64,000 nt of DNA from Larkinella knui (GTDB lineage Bacteria; Bacteroidota; Bacteroidia; Cytophagales; Spirosomataceae): positions 992,001 through 1,056,000 of the forward strand of contig NZ_RQJP01000002.1 of NCBI RefSeq assembly GCF_003858645.1, written 5' to 3'. Below are positions 1 to 9,011 of this stretch, in pieces. Both the position numbers and the translations under genes were made by a program. Within the stretch, counting starts at the first letter, position 1. Each line of letters begins with the position of its first letter. Under the pieces are notes generated by a model. It was not told the origin of the DNA and searched no databases. It saw nothing but the letters and a program-made list of their open reading frames with translations.

Positions 1-2253
1 CAGACGATTGAGGATATGTGGGGTGACACCGTGAGTTATTCGCCCGTAACCGATCCGTATACCGCTTTTTTCCGACCCGAAAAACAGGCGATGAATACCG
101 TCAGCGTCGACGGCGGTGGGGAAAAAGTGAATTATTATTTTTCGCTGACCAACCTGACCAACGACGGTTTTACACCGACCAACAAGCTGAACCGGAATTC
201 GGTGACGGTCAAACTGTCGGCGGATATTGCCAAAGGCTTGAATCTGGATACGAAAGTCAATTACGTCAACCAGTTTGTGAACAACCGTCCATATGTGGGT
301 GACGACGGCCTGAACCCGGTTTACCGGTTTTTGTACATTCCGCGCAGCCTGAACATGGACGGTTTGAAGCGGTATGAATACACGGCCAAAGACATCCGGT
401 ATTCGCAGGATCTGGGCGGCAACGGGTATTTCGTCGGGGGTGAAAAGATTTTTGAAAGTAACTCGGTGACTTCCAACCCGTTCTGGACCATCAACAATAC
501 GCACAACGAAGACACCCGCGACCGGATTATTGCCTACGCCAAGCTGAATTACGAGTTTGCGAAAGGGATCAATTTGCAGGTTCGTTACGGAACGGATTTG
601 TATTACGAACGCCAGTATGCCTGGAAAGCCGTCGGAACGCGCATCTCGCAAACCGGCGATGTATCTGAAAATGTGGAGTTTAGCAAAACCGAAAATATCG
701 ATGGGTTGCTGATGATCAACAAGGAGGTCGGTGACTTTTCAATCAACGCCAACTTTGGAGTCAACCACCTGAGCAACAAATACCGCATTACGGGCAATAC
801 CGGAACCCAACTCAGTATTCCGGGGCTGTATGCCGTCGGTCGGACGGTGTTAAACACGCCCCGGCTGGGTGTGGCCGAATCCGTCATCAACTCGGTTTAC
901 GGGCAGGCCAGCGTTGGTTTCCGCAATTACCTGTTCCTCGACGTGTCGGCCCGGAATGACTGGGCGTCGACGTTGCCGATCACCAACAGCTCGTTTTTCT
1001 ACCCGTCGGTGGGGTTGAGCTGGGCCGTCACCGATGCCCTCAAACTGAACTTGCCGGCTTTAGATTTTTTCAAAGTACGGGCTTCGTATGCGCAGGCCGG
1101 GCGTTCGGGCGATCCCTATTCGACCCTGGGTTATTATGCCCTGAATGCCAACACGTTCCTGAACCAACCGCTGGCGACCTACACCAACACGATTGTTGAC
1201 CCGAACCTGAAAAACGAACTGAAAACGTCGTACGAAGCCGGGGCCGAATTACGGTTTTTCAAAAACCGCCTGAACCTGGACTTTACGTATTATCATTCCG
1301 TAACGAGCAATCAGATCCTACCGATTGTAATCTCGCAATCAACCGGTTACAGCAGTTTTCTCACCAACGCCGGACGGATCGAGAACAAGGGCATCGAGTT
1401 TCTGATTGCCGGTACGCCCATCAAACTGGCGAACGGATTTTCGTGGGATGCCGGTTTTAACTTCTCCGCCAACCGCAACAAAGTGCTCGAACTCATCGAC
1501 GGCGTGAACGAAATCGTGGTGGGTTCCGACCGCAACATCCGGGTGGTGGCCGCACCGGGCCAGCCCTATGGTCAGTTGAAAGCCGCCGATTATGCGTGGC
1601 TCAAAGACGACAAGGGCAACCGGCTGATCGACGACAAAGGTTTGCCCATCGTCCAGAGCATCGGAACCGTGGCCATCGGCAACGCAACGCCCAAATGGAT
1701 TGGCGGTTTTACCAACACGTTCTCGTACAAAGGCTTATCACTGAGCGGGTTGATCGACATCCGGCAGGGCGGGCAGATTTTCTCGCAGGGACGCGTGCAG
1801 GAGGCCGCCTACGGAACCTCCAAACGGACGCTCGAAGGGCGCGAAGGCGGTTTGATTGCCGCCGGTGTGAAAGCCCGGAAGGAAGGAACGCAGTGGATCA
1901 GTACGGGTCAGGCCAACGACATTCCGGTGACGGCGCAGGCCTACTGGAACCGCGTGGCTTCGGATAAAGGCTTTGCGGTTGCCGAAGAATTCCTGTATGA
2001 CGCCAGCTACATTGCGATCCGGGAATTGCGGCTTTCGTACCAGCTTCCGTCGGCTATTCTGAAAAACAATAAGGTGGTTCGGGGGGCGTCACTCGCTTTA
2101 TACGGTCGAAATCTGGGCTATATCGAACGGCACACTGACGGTTTTTCGCCGGAAAACTCATCCATCAACGTCAACTCCGGCACGATGGGCATGGAACAAC
2201 ACTCCCTCCCGCTGCTGCGAACCATTGGCGTGGACTTAAACCTGAACTTCTGA
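1..2253 (+). CDS. SusC/RagA-family TonB-linked outer membrane receptor, C-terminal part
   Basis: The reading frame is open from base 1, so the gene begins before the window; about 750 residues are present. They correspond to the beta-barrel of a SusC-type TonB-dependent transporter, which imports glycan oligomers through the outer membrane together with a SusD lipoprotein. Typical traits are alternating aromatic strands, a motif like NAGRIENKGIEF (found in most SusC barrels near residue 460) and a final strand ending in LNLNF, the usual aromatic C-terminus for outer-membrane insertion. The plug, TonB box and any STN domain lie outside the window. A SusD gene follows after 25 nt, forming the standard pair. 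Family assignment is secure; the substrate cannot be read from the sequence. Confidence 0.95.
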   Translation, partial: QTIEDMWGDTVSYSPVTDPYTAFFRPEKQAMNTVSVDGGGEKVNYYFSLTNLTNDGFTPTNKLNRNSVTVKLSADIAKGLNLDTKVNYVNQFVNNRPYVGDDGLNPVYRFLYIPRSLNMDGLKRYEYTAKDIRYSQDLGGNGYFVGGEKIFESNSVTSNPFWTINNTHNEDTRDRIIAYAKLNYEFAKGINLQVRYGTDLYYERQYAWKAVGTRISQTGDVSENVEFSKTENIDGLLMINKEVGDFSINANFGVNHLSNKYRITGNTGTQLSIPGLYAVGRTVLNTPRLGVAESVINSVYGQASVGFRNYLFLDVSARNDWASTLPITNSSFFYPSVGLSWAVTDALKLNLPALDFFKVRASYAQAGRSGDPYSTLGYYALNANTFLNQPLATYTNTIVDPNLKNELKTSYEAGAELRFFKNRLNLDFTYYHSVTSNQILPIVISQSTGYSSFLTNAGRIENKGIEFLIAGTPIKLANGFSWDAGFNFSANRNKVLELIDGVNEIVVGSDRNIRVVAAPGQPYGQLKAADYAWLKDDKGNRLIDDKGLPIVQSIGTVAIGNATPKWIGGFTNTFSYKGLSLSGLIDIRQGGQIFSQGRVQEAAYGTSKRTLEGREGGLIAAGVKARKEGTQWISTGQANDIPVTAQAYWNRVASDKGFAVAEEFLYDASYIAIRELRLSYQLPSAILKNNKVVRGASLALYGRNLGYIERHTDGFSPENSSINVNSGTMGMEQHSLPLLRTIGVDLNLNF

Positions 2254-2278
2254 TCGGAACCCAAACGGCATCACAATC

Positions 2279-3781
2279 ATGAAACGATTCGCTAAAAAAA
2301 TACGATTTTCGGTACTGGGTCTGCTCCTGACAACGTCGGCCTGTACCAATAATTTCGAAGAAATCAATATCTCCCCAACCCAGCCCCGCAGCGTTCCGGC
2401 CGAGTATCTGTATTCGCAGGCGCAACTCAACGGTTTTCTGGCCGATGGCACCAACTGGTGGCAGGTCGGCTCGTGGGTGGAACAATGGGCGAGCGGTTCG
2501 CTGTCGGCTCCGTCGCAGTATCTGGAAGACCGCGACATCTACGAAACCAACAACTGGGCGTCTCATTATGAGCTGATTAAGAACCTGTCGCAGATTCGCA
2601 ACCAGATTCTGAAAGGCCAGGAAGGAACGCCGAATGGCCGGACGAAACTGGCAATTGCCAAAATCACCGAGATTTATTTCTGGCAACGCATGACCGATTT
2701 CTGGGGTGACATTCCGTATACGCAGGCCGGTTTGCCCGACGACAACCTGATTTTGCTCCCCAAATACGACAAGCAGGAAGACATTTACAAATCGCTCCTT
2801 ACGGATTTGGATGCCGCCATTGGCCAACTGAACGCAACGGACGTTTCGTACGGCAGTGCCGATTTTGTGTACAAAGGCGACGTTACCAAATGGCGCAAAC
2901 TGGGCAATTCGCTCAAACTCCGGATGGGCATGCGGCTTCGTTTTGCCGATGCGGCTCTGTCGCGCAAAACCGTTGAAGAAGCCCTGAAAGCGCCTTTGAT
3001 CGAAAACAATGCGGATAACGGCGCCATGCCGACGGTGACGCAGGACGGCAATCCGTTTGGGTATCACCCCATCATCGGCGGCTATAACGGCAGTAAAGAA
3101 CTGAACCAGATGGCGGCTCCGTTTATCGATCTGCTGCTGGCGAAAAACGACCCGCGTCTGCCGCGCATTGCCGAACCGACCGAAAATTCCAAGAAAGCCG
3201 GCAAACCGGTTTACCGCGGGCTGGGCGTTGCGCTCGGCAACAGCACGATCATCAACCGCGATGATTATTCGTACGGCACCATTGCGATTTACAACGACCG
3301 GAAGGCCACCTTCCCCTACGTTTTTCTGGCGTATTCCGACAACCTGTTTTTCAAGGCCGAAGCGGCTTTGCTGGGCTGGGGTGGACTGACGCCAGCCCAG
3401 GCTGAGGGTTTTTACCAGGCCGGTATTCGGGCGACGATGCAGATTCAGCCGTATTCGATTCCTGAAGCCGCTATTACTGAATACATCGCGCGGGAAGGAA
3501 AACTGACAGGTACCGAAGAACAGCAACTGGAACAGATCATGACCCAGAAATGGATCAGCCTCTTCATGCGGCATTACGAAGCGTTTGCCGAATGGCGTCG
3601 CACGGGCTATCCAAAACTGAAACCGGGTCCGAATCCGGGCACCACCAACGGCCAGATTCCGCGCCGGGGCGTTTATTCGAGCACCGAACGGCTGCGGAAT
3701 GCCACCAACTACAACGAAGCGTCGGCACGTATGGCCAACGGAGATACGTACCTGAGCAAGGTGTGGTGGGATAAGCGGTAA
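2279..3781 (+). CDS. SusD/RagB-family surface glycan-binding lipoprotein
   Basis: A 500-residue lipoprotein with a signal peptide and Cys22 after LTTSA (lipobox), expected on the cell surface as the lid of the preceding SusC barrel. The N-terminal motif NFEEINISPTQP, the helical TPR-like stretch and the C-terminal run of the type RLRNATNYNEAS fit the SusD-like subfamily of about 500 residues. It starts 25 nt after the SusC stop, so the two are almost certainly co-transcribed. A perfect 32-bp inverted repeat follows 7 nt after its stop codon and probably ends this transcript. No glycosidase directly follows, so the cargo (glycan, peptide or other) is unknown. Confidence 0.95.
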   Translation: MKRFAKKIRFSVLGLLLTTSACTNNFEEINISPTQPRSVPAEYLYSQAQLNGFLADGTNWWQVGSWVEQWASGSLSAPSQYLEDRDIYETNNWASHYELIKNLSQIRNQILKGQEGTPNGRTKLAIAKITEIYFWQRMTDFWGDIPYTQAGLPDDNLILLPKYDKQEDIYKSLLTDLDAAIGQLNATDVSYGSADFVYKGDVTKWRKLGNSLKLRMGMRLRFADAALSRKTVEEALKAPLIENNADNGAMPTVTQDGNPFGYHPIIGGYNGSKELNQMAAPFIDLLLAKNDPRLPRIAEPTENSKKAGKPVYRGLGVALGNSTIINRDDYSYGTIAIYNDRKATFPYVFLAYSDNLFFKAEAALLGWGGLTPAQAEGFYQAGIRATMQIQPYSIPEAAITEYIAREGKLTGTEEQQLEQIMTQKWISLFMRHYEAFAEWRRTGYPKLKPGPNPGTTNGQIPRRGVYSSTERLRNATNYNEASARMANGDTYLSKVWWDKR

Positions 3782-3788
3782 GTAGTTT

Positions 3789-3859
3789 GGGACAAAAGAG
3801 AAGAGACAAGAGAATAAAGACCACGACTCTTTATTCTCTTGTCTCTTCTCTTTTGTCCC
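3789..3859. terminator. Perfect 32-bp inverted repeat between convergent genes
   Basis: Bases 3789-3820 are the exact reverse complement of 3828-3859, with the 7-nt loop CCACGAC. The left arm is purine-rich, the right arm pyrimidine-rich. It fills the space between the SusD gene (+) and the aldo/keto reductase gene (-). A bidirectional terminator is likely, but the stem is much longer than an ordinary intrinsic terminator and no clean U-run follows on either side. Confidence 0.75.
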
Positions 3860-3863
3860 CTTA

Positions 3864-4715
3864 TTATTCCGACAAAGCCGCAAAATCTTCGTCCGACAAA
3901 ACAATCTGATCGGCGGCCAGATTCTCCTGCAGGTGATCGGGCGAACTGGTGCCGGGAATTAACAGCATATTCGGCGACCGTTTCAGTAACCATGCCAACG
4001 CGATTTGCGCCGTTGTGGCCTCGTGCTTTTCGGCGATTTCCCGGATTTTAGCGGCCAGTTTATTGGGCCCGGATGCCAGCGGATACCACGGAATAAAGGC
4101 CATGCCGCGCCGGGCGGTATAGTCCAGAACGGACTCCCACTTCCGGTTGCCAAGGTTATACAGGTTTTGCACCGACACAATGGGCACCACTTTTTCGGCC
4201 CGCTCAATTTCCTTTATGCCGACTTCCGACAAACCGACATGCCGGATTTTGCCCGCCTGCACGGCTTCTACGACCGGCCCGAGGGTTTCTTCAACCGGCA
4301 CATCCGGATCAAACCGGTGGAGTTGCCAGAGGTCGATGCGCTCCAGTTTCAGCCGTTGAAGGCTGCCGTCAATCGCCTGCCGGATGTGGTCCGGATCGCC
4401 GTTGGTCACCCATTGATTGGGGCCGGTCCGATCAAAACCGCCTTTGGTGGCAATAACGAGCCCTTTTGGGTACGGATGCAAAGCATCGGCAATTAATTTT
4501 TCATTGGTATGCGGACCGTACGAATCCGCCGTATCGATAAAATTCACGCCCGACTCGACGGCTTTTTGCAAAACCGCCTTCGCGGTTTCCCGGTTCGGCG
4601 CATCGCCCCAAACCCCAAAACCGGTCAGTTGCATTCCGCCATAACCCAACCGATTGATTTCCAGGTCGCCCCCGATTTTGAAAGTCAACGCTGCCTGTTC
4701 TGATGTCTTGCTCAT
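3864..4715 (-). CDS. Aldo/keto reductase
   Basis: A 283-residue (beta/alpha)8 NADPH-dependent oxidoreductase. The AKR catalytic tetrad can be picked out in order: Asp and Tyr in TADSYGPHTNE, Lys in LVIATKGG, His in LWQLHRFDP. The C-terminal half carries the cofactor-binding strand IALAWLLKRSPNMLLIPGTSS. It resembles the YdbC-like group of cytosolic reductases; the substrate is unknown. I place the start at the Met of MSKTSEQ; an in-frame Met 11 codons upstream would add a non-conserved leader. It faces the SusD gene convergently and is probably a single-gene unit. Confidence 0.9.
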   Translation of the reverse strand: MSKTSEQAALTFKIGGDLEINRLGYGGMQLTGFGVWGDAPNRETAKAVLQKAVESGVNFIDTADSYGPHTNEKLIADALHPYPKGLVIATKGGFDRTGPNQWVTNGDPDHIRQAIDGSLQRLKLERIDLWQLHRFDPDVPVEETLGPVVEAVQAGKIRHVGLSEVGIKEIERAEKVVPIVSVQNLYNLGNRKWESVLDYTARRGMAFIPWYPLASGPNKLAAKIREIAEKHEATTAQIALAWLLKRSPNMLLIPGTSSPDHLQENLAADQIVLSDEDFAALSE

Positions 4716-4863
4716 TTCCTTGTTGATTGATTCATTCCACCACAACACAAGATCGATCGGGTTCCCGTTCCAATCCGGGGCTAAAAATTAGTGTATGACC
4801 CTTCCAACCAAATGGCAAAACCGGGAGTCCGTTGAGGTATATTCTCTCAACTTCCCCAATCCA

Positions 4864-5556
4864 ATGAAAAAAATCCTTACCGGAACCTTGTTGCTTCTAA
4901 CGCTGGTGTCGGGCTGCCAACTGAACACGGCGGTGGCCCCCGAACCCATTATTGTCTGCCCGCCCTCCGGTTTTATCGGACGCGATAGTGTTTTCACCGG
5001 AAATTACCTGGGCATCGACATTCAGTCCGACGCCGAAACCGTTTACGCTGCGGTTCAAACGCTCCAGCAAACCAAGGGCGTTGCGCAGTTGAACGTGGTC
5101 AGTAATTTTTCGTCGGACGTTACCCAGTTGCGCGAGCGTCTGCCATTGTACCAATACATCCTGCTCGATCAGCGCAAAGGCACGGATTCGGGCGTGCAAC
5201 TCACCCTGGAAGGAGATCAGGTCAAGGCCATTTATCTGAACAGCGGCCAGAAACTTTCGCAATGGCCCGCCAACGCAAAAGCCGCTTCCTCTTCGGTTCG
5301 GATTGGCGATACGGCGGGTTCGCTGTATGATAAGCTGGTCCGGATCCGGCAGGAAAGTGCTTACGCCACGACGTTTGAGCGCATTCTGCTGCTGACCAAA
5401 ACCATTTCCAAACCGTACGACCCACTCATGCGCCAGTCGCCCCAATGGTATTTTGCGTATACCACCGAACCCAACCGAATGGACGAAGTTCAAATTCATT
5501 TCAAGGACGGCAAGGTCAGTCACTTTTATATCAACCACTACATGACGACCAATTGA
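4864..5556 (+). CDS. Hypothetical lipoprotein
   Basis: I do not recognise this 230-residue protein. It starts MKKILTGTLLLLTLVSGC, a signal peptide with a good lipobox and Cys18, so it should be anchored in the periplasm or on the surface. The rest is soluble, mixed alpha/beta, without cysteine or other obvious active-site motif. The start is taken at this Met because it immediately precedes the signal peptide; an upstream in-frame Met at 4795 would put charged sequence before it. It is flanked by a divergent reductase and a long AT-rich gap, so it is probably monocistronic. Confidence 0.75.
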   Translation: MKKILTGTLLLLTLVSGCQLNTAVAPEPIIVCPPSGFIGRDSVFTGNYLGIDIQSDAETVYAAVQTLQQTKGVAQLNVVSNFSSDVTQLRERLPLYQYILLDQRKGTDSGVQLTLEGDQVKAIYLNSGQKLSQWPANAKAASSSVRIGDTAGSLYDKLVRIRQESAYATTFERILLLTKTISKPYDPLMRQSPQWYFAYTTEPNRMDEVQIHFKDGKVSHFYINHYMTTN

Positions 5557-5795
5557 AATTTCGGCCTGCTGAAATCCGGAACTAGTTGACAAACTTCAAG
5601 ACTTCAGACACAAACCGAGCGGTTTTCGTTTTTAGATAAAACAGCAGAGTAGCATGAACACTGCTGTTTATCAAGCCCCAAAGGTTGTGAAATAGGCATG
5701 AACAAAAGTTGTCAGAAAATGCGAAAAATCAATTAAAAGACGATACGAAACAGGCATTTTAGACGGATTACGGCTTAATTCAGTAAAAGTAAAAA

Positions 5796-5827
5796 TTTGA
5801 CTATTAATCAAGTAAATTTTACCTTTG
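5796..5827 (+). promoter_or_regulatory. Bacteroidota-type promoter of the DUF4143 ATPase gene
   Basis: TTTG at 5796-5799, 20 nt of spacer, then TACCTTTG at 5820-5827, an exact match to the -33/-7 consensus used by the primary sigma factor of Bacteroidota. The expected transcription start, near 5832-5834, leaves a leader of only about 15 nt before the ATG at 5848. The left arm of a palindrome fills most of the spacer. Confidence 0.7.
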
Positions 5828-5849
5828 ATACTAAATTTACTTGATTAAT
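5803..5849. repeat. Perfect 17-bp inverted repeat overlapping promoter spacer and start codon
   Basis: Bases 5803-5819 (ATTAATCAAGTAAATTT) are the reverse complement of 5833-5849, with 13 nt between that hold most of the -7 element. The right arm runs into the start codon at 5848. As DNA this is an operator-like dyad flanking the -7 box; as RNA only the right arm would be transcribed. Repression or autoregulation is inferred from position. Confidence 0.7.
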
Positions 5850-7020
5850 GTTCAATCGAGCGCTTTCGTCCACCATTCAATCCTGCCTCTCCACCTTTCC
5901 CGCTGTCGCCGTATTGGGTCCCCGACAAGTAGGCAAAACCACATTAGTTAAAACGCTGTTGGGCCACTACACCAAAGAAGTGCTCTATCTGGATCTGGAA
6001 TACTTTGCCGATCAGCGTCGTTTACAAGAGCCAGATCTGTTTTTTCAGGCTAACCAGGATAAATTGGTCGTACTGGATGAAATTCAGCGGATGCCCAGGC
6101 TATTCCCTTTGCTCCGCGCGATGATCGATCAGCACCGGATTCCGGGGCGGTTCGTGCTTCTGGGTTCTGCTTCGCCGGATTTGCTTAAGAATTCGTCGGA
6201 AACACTGGCCGGGCGCATTATCTATCTGGAACTGTCGCCGTTGCACCTGCTGGAGGTTGAGCCTGTTTATTTTTACCGCGACCACTGGCTTAAAGGCGGT
6301 TTTCCGGATGCCCTGCAAGCACCCGATCAAACGGCGTGGCATTTTTGGATGGAGAGTTTTATCCAAACCTATGTTCAGCGCGATCTACCCCAATTGGGCT
6401 TAGCGGCCCACCCCACCATCATCCGTAATCTGCTGACGATGTTAGTAACGATCCACGGCGGTTTACTCAATTACAGTGACTTATCCCGTTCATTGGATTT
6501 ATCGGTCAAAACCATTCAACACTACATTGGTTTTTTGGAGAATGCTTATCTAATCCGGCGTGTGGCACCCTATTTTGTGAATATTGGAAAACGGCTGGTA
6601 AAAGCGCCTAAAATCTTTATCCGGGATAGCGGTTTACTGCACGCGCTGGCTGATATCAGCGATTACAACGCTTTAACAGGCAGTATTCTTCTGGGATCTT
6701 CGTGGGAGGGCTACGTCGTTCAACAGATTATCGCCCGACTACCGATGAACGTAACGCCTTATTATTACCGAACACAAAACGGTGCCGAACTGGATTTGAT
6801 TTTGGTGAAAGCCGGGAAGCCGGTCGTGGCAATTGAGATTCGCTATTCGAACGATCCATCCTTGAAACGGGGCAATACCGAGGCTCTTACCGATTTGCAA
6901 ACGCCCGTCAATCTGGTCATTACGCCTGAAGCGGAAGGTTACTGGTTACGCAAAGATGTAAAAGTTTGTAGCATCCAATCCGTTTGGCCAGAGCTAGCCA
7001 ATGCGGGTGTTTTATCATGA
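5848..7020 (+). CDS. AAA_14/DUF4143 ATP-binding protein
   Basis: A 390-residue P-loop ATPase of the solitary AAA_14 plus DUF4143 architecture. Walker A is GPRQVGKT (residues 24-31), Walker B is LVVLDEIQ (Asp77, Glu78); a sensor-like LLGSAS follows. The middle region resembles a winged helix (NYSDLSRSLDLSVKTIQHYI). The C-terminal DUF4143 part has a restriction-endonuclease-like signature, ELDLIL then VAIEIRYS, in which the usual final Lys is Arg332, so nuclease activity is doubtful. The family is widespread, mobile and of unknown role. The gene stands alone in AT-rich DNA behind a promoter embedded in a palindrome, which suggests recent acquisition and tight control. Confidence 0.9.
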   Translation: MFNRALSSTIQSCLSTFPAVAVLGPRQVGKTTLVKTLLGHYTKEVLYLDLEYFADQRRLQEPDLFFQANQDKLVVLDEIQRMPRLFPLLRAMIDQHRIPGRFVLLGSASPDLLKNSSETLAGRIIYLELSPLHLLEVEPVYFYRDHWLKGGFPDALQAPDQTAWHFWMESFIQTYVQRDLPQLGLAAHPTIIRNLLTMLVTIHGGLLNYSDLSRSLDLSVKTIQHYIGFLENAYLIRRVAPYFVNIGKRLVKAPKIFIRDSGLLHALADISDYNALTGSILLGSSWEGYVVQQIIARLPMNVTPYYYRTQNGAELDLILVKAGKPVVAIEIRYSNDPSLKRGNTEALTDLQTPVNLVITPEAEGYWLRKDVKVCSIQSVWPELANAGVLS

Positions 7021-7068
7021 CCTACTGCTCAATTTCAATTTTTAAAGGAGTTTAAAGCCCAACCAAGT

Positions 7069-7707
7069 ATGCACCTGACCAAAGAAGACCTTGAAACTAC
7101 CGAGCGAATCAAACGATTGAACCTTATTAATTCCGTCACCGGCATCAAACCGGCCAACCTCATCGGCTCGGTTTCGAACGCGGGCCAATCGAATCTGGCC
7201 ATTTTCAGCTCCGTGATTCATCTGGGGAGCAATCCCGCCCTGCTGGGGTTTATCCTGCGCCCCGACCGGGAAGCCGGGCAGCATACCTACGAAAACATTC
7301 TCGAAAACGGTTTTTACACCATCAACCACGTGCACGAATCGTTCGTGGAACAGGCGCACTACACCTCCGCGAAATTCAAACGGGACGAATCGGAGTTTGA
7401 CAAATGCCACTTTACGGAAGAATACCGGCTGGATTTCAAAGCGCCTTTTGTGAAGGAAAGCAGGCTGAAACTGGGCATGCGGTTTTTGCAGGGCGTTCCG
7501 ATTGAAGCGAACAACACGATGCTGATCATCGGGGGAATCGAGCATTTGATCGTGCCGGACGAAGCCGTGGATGAGCAGGGCCATCTGGACCTGAGTCGGG
7601 TAAACGATGTGGGAATCTCGGGATTGAACAGCTACTACAAACTGGAAAAAATCGCCCAGTTTCCGTATGCCCGCCCGCAGTCACTGCCCGATTTTTCCGA
7701 AAAATGA
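7069..7707 (+). CDS. Flavin reductase domain (FMN-binding split barrel) protein
   Basis: A 212-residue cytosolic protein of the flavin reductase-like/DIM6-NTAB family, which binds FMN in a split barrel and usually reduces flavin with NAD(P)H. Supporting stretches are [16 protein letters not shown] near the N-terminus, the substrate/flavin region [18 protein letters not shown], and [19 protein letters not shown] typical of the group. It ends 4 nt before a DUF2256 gene, a pairing I would expect to be co-transcribed. The physiological electron acceptor is not evident. Confidence 0.85.
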   Translation: MHLTKEDLETTERIKRLNLINSVTGIKPANLIGSVSNAGQSNLAIFSSVIHLGSNPALLGFILRPDREAGQHTYENILENGFYTINHVHESFVEQAHYTSAKFKRDESEFDKCHFTEEYRLDFKAPFVKESRLKLGMRFLQGVPIEANNTMLIIGGIEHLIVPDEAVDEQGHLDLSRVNDVGISGLNSYYKLEKIAQFPYARPQSLPDFSEK

Positions 7708-7711
7708 CGAG

Positions 7712-7849
7712 ATGAAAAAGCAGGATTTACCCACAAAAATGTGTCCGGTGTGCGGAAAACCGTTTAGCTGGCGAAAGAAGTGGGAAACCGTCTGGAGCGA
7801 CGTGAAATATTGCAGTGAACGGTGTCGGCGGAATAAAAATACCGTGTAA
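7712..7849 (+). CDS. DUF2256 zinc-ribbon-like small protein
   Basis: A 45-residue protein with four cysteines in two pairs, CPVCGK (Cys11, Cys14) and CSERCRR (Cys34, Cys38), and the WRKKWE stretch diagnostic of DUF2256. A zinc ribbon is likely; the function of the family is unknown, though it often accompanies photolyase/cryptochrome-related or redox genes. The start chosen is the ATG before KKQDLP, 4 nt after the preceding stop codon, which implies translational coupling to the flavin reductase gene. Confidence 0.85.
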   Translation: MKKQDLPTKMCPVCGKPFSWRKKWETVWSDVKYCSERCRRNKNTV

Positions 7850-7860
7850 CAAAACACGGC

Positions 7861-8502
7861 TCATTCAGCAGTCCCGGACAATACCGGCGTATGGGACCGG
7901 TTTTTTCGTAGGATCCACCACTCCACAAAAATCAGATTCGGCACCCAGCACATCCAGGCGACGATGGGATACGCCACCGAAAACGGCAGCTGAAAAGCGG
8001 CCAGTTCAAGGGGCAGAATGATTCGCAGCGTTACGGCCGACAAGGTGGCGGCATAACTGCGGAACATCCACTCCTGGTGGCTGCGGATCTGGCCCCGGCG
8101 GATGGCCCGGTAAGCCCTGAACGTGGTGTAAAACCAGGCCGTTGCCAAGCCGGCGAAACCAACAGCCGCCACCCAGCCCGTGTCGGCAAACCAGGCCGTA
8201 CAGAACGCGGCTGTGCTTCCCACCAGAATGCTGAACACATAGATTTTTCCGAGTCGACGGTGCAACCCAACCCGGCGCTGGCGGAGCTGGCGGGAGAATT
8301 GAAACGGGCCCAGGCCCAGCGCAACAGCCCCCAAACCGACGTGCGTGAAGAAGACACTCCGCCAGAAAAGGTTGCCCAACGGTTTGTTGTTGAGAAAACC
8401 GGGCTGGTATCCCGGCAGGAAGTACGACAGGGCGTAGAGCGCCACGCCAAAAATCAGGAAGTATCCAAAACCAGTACCGACCCTGTTGAGAAGCGTTTTC
8501 AT
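7861..8502 (-). CDS. DUF2306 family membrane protein
   Basis: A 213-residue integral membrane protein with about six hydrophobic helices. The pattern of histidine-containing motifs between helices (FFTHVGLGAVALGLGPFQF, VGLHRRLGKIYV, IRSHQEWMFRSY) is that of DUF2306, a family resembling heme-containing cytochrome b561-like membrane proteins. Function is unknown. It lies convergent to DUF2256 (11 nt between stop codons) and is followed upstream by the truncated hemoglobin gene in the same direction, 77 nt away, so a link to heme or oxygen biology is possible but unproven. Confidence 0.85.
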   Translation of the reverse strand: MKTLLNRVGTGFGYFLIFGVALYALSYFLPGYQPGFLNNKPLGNLFWRSVFFTHVGLGAVALGLGPFQFSRQLRQRRVGLHRRLGKIYVFSILVGSTAAFCTAWFADTGWVAAVGFAGLATAWFYTTFRAYRAIRRGQIRSHQEWMFRSYAATLSAVTLRIILPLELAAFQLPFSVAYPIVAWMCWVPNLIFVEWWILRKNRSHTPVLSGTAE

Positions 8503-8579
8503 GGGTGTTGTGTTTTTATCATAAAGAAAAGAATAGGAGCAGCTGGTTCAGGTTTACAATCCCGATCAGCAACTCCCGC

Positions 8580-8981
8580 TCAGCTACCCATGTACGAATC
8601 GTTGTTGATGTACTCGAATTTGTGGTTCCAGACCAGAGCAATCTGCGTCGCCCGCTGGCGAACCAGATCGGCGTTCGTGCCTTCAAAATGGTCCGAAAGC
8701 GTTTCTGAGAATAGTTTCAGCCAACGCTCAAAATGGTCGAGAGTTAGCGTGTGCTGCTGATTAACGAGCAGATGGGGCCGGAACGGATGCCCCTGATAGG
8801 CATTGTTGCCCAGAATGATGTTTTCCCAGAAGGCATACATTTTGGGTAAATGTTTCGCCCAGTCGACGTGGGCGACATCGGTAAAAATCGGGCCGATAAA
8901 ATCATCGGCCTGCACTTTTTCATAAAATGAATCCACCAAAAACCGGATGGCTTCCGGTGAATCCAGTGCTCGTTTGCTCAT
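8580..8981 (-). CDS. Group III truncated hemoglobin
   Basis: A 133-residue globin of the 2-on-2 fold. Group III traits are the start SPEAIRFLVDSFYEKVQADDFIGPIF, the MYAFWENIILGNNAYQGHPFRPH segment, and the proximal-histidine helix LTLDHFERWLKLF. These proteins bind O2 or NO in the cytosol and are thought to act in nitrosative or oxygen stress. It sits 30 nt downstream of the ArsC-like gene on the same strand, so the two may share a transcript. Confidence 0.92.
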   Translation of the reverse strand: MSKRALDSPEAIRFLVDSFYEKVQADDFIGPIFTDVAHVDWAKHLPKMYAFWENIILGNNAYQGHPFRPHLLVNQQHTLTLDHFERWLKLFSETLSDHFEGTNADLVRQRATQIALVWNHKFEYINNDSYMGS

Positions 8982-9011
8982 TGTTTACCGGGTTTTACAG
9001 ATTATTTCCCC

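Noticed and set aside
2171-3904. A 577-codon minus-strand open frame over the SusD gene
   Set aside because: It runs antisense through a clear SusD coding sequence, has low-complexity Arg/Phe/Val-rich translation and no domain; a shadow frame of a GC-rich gene.
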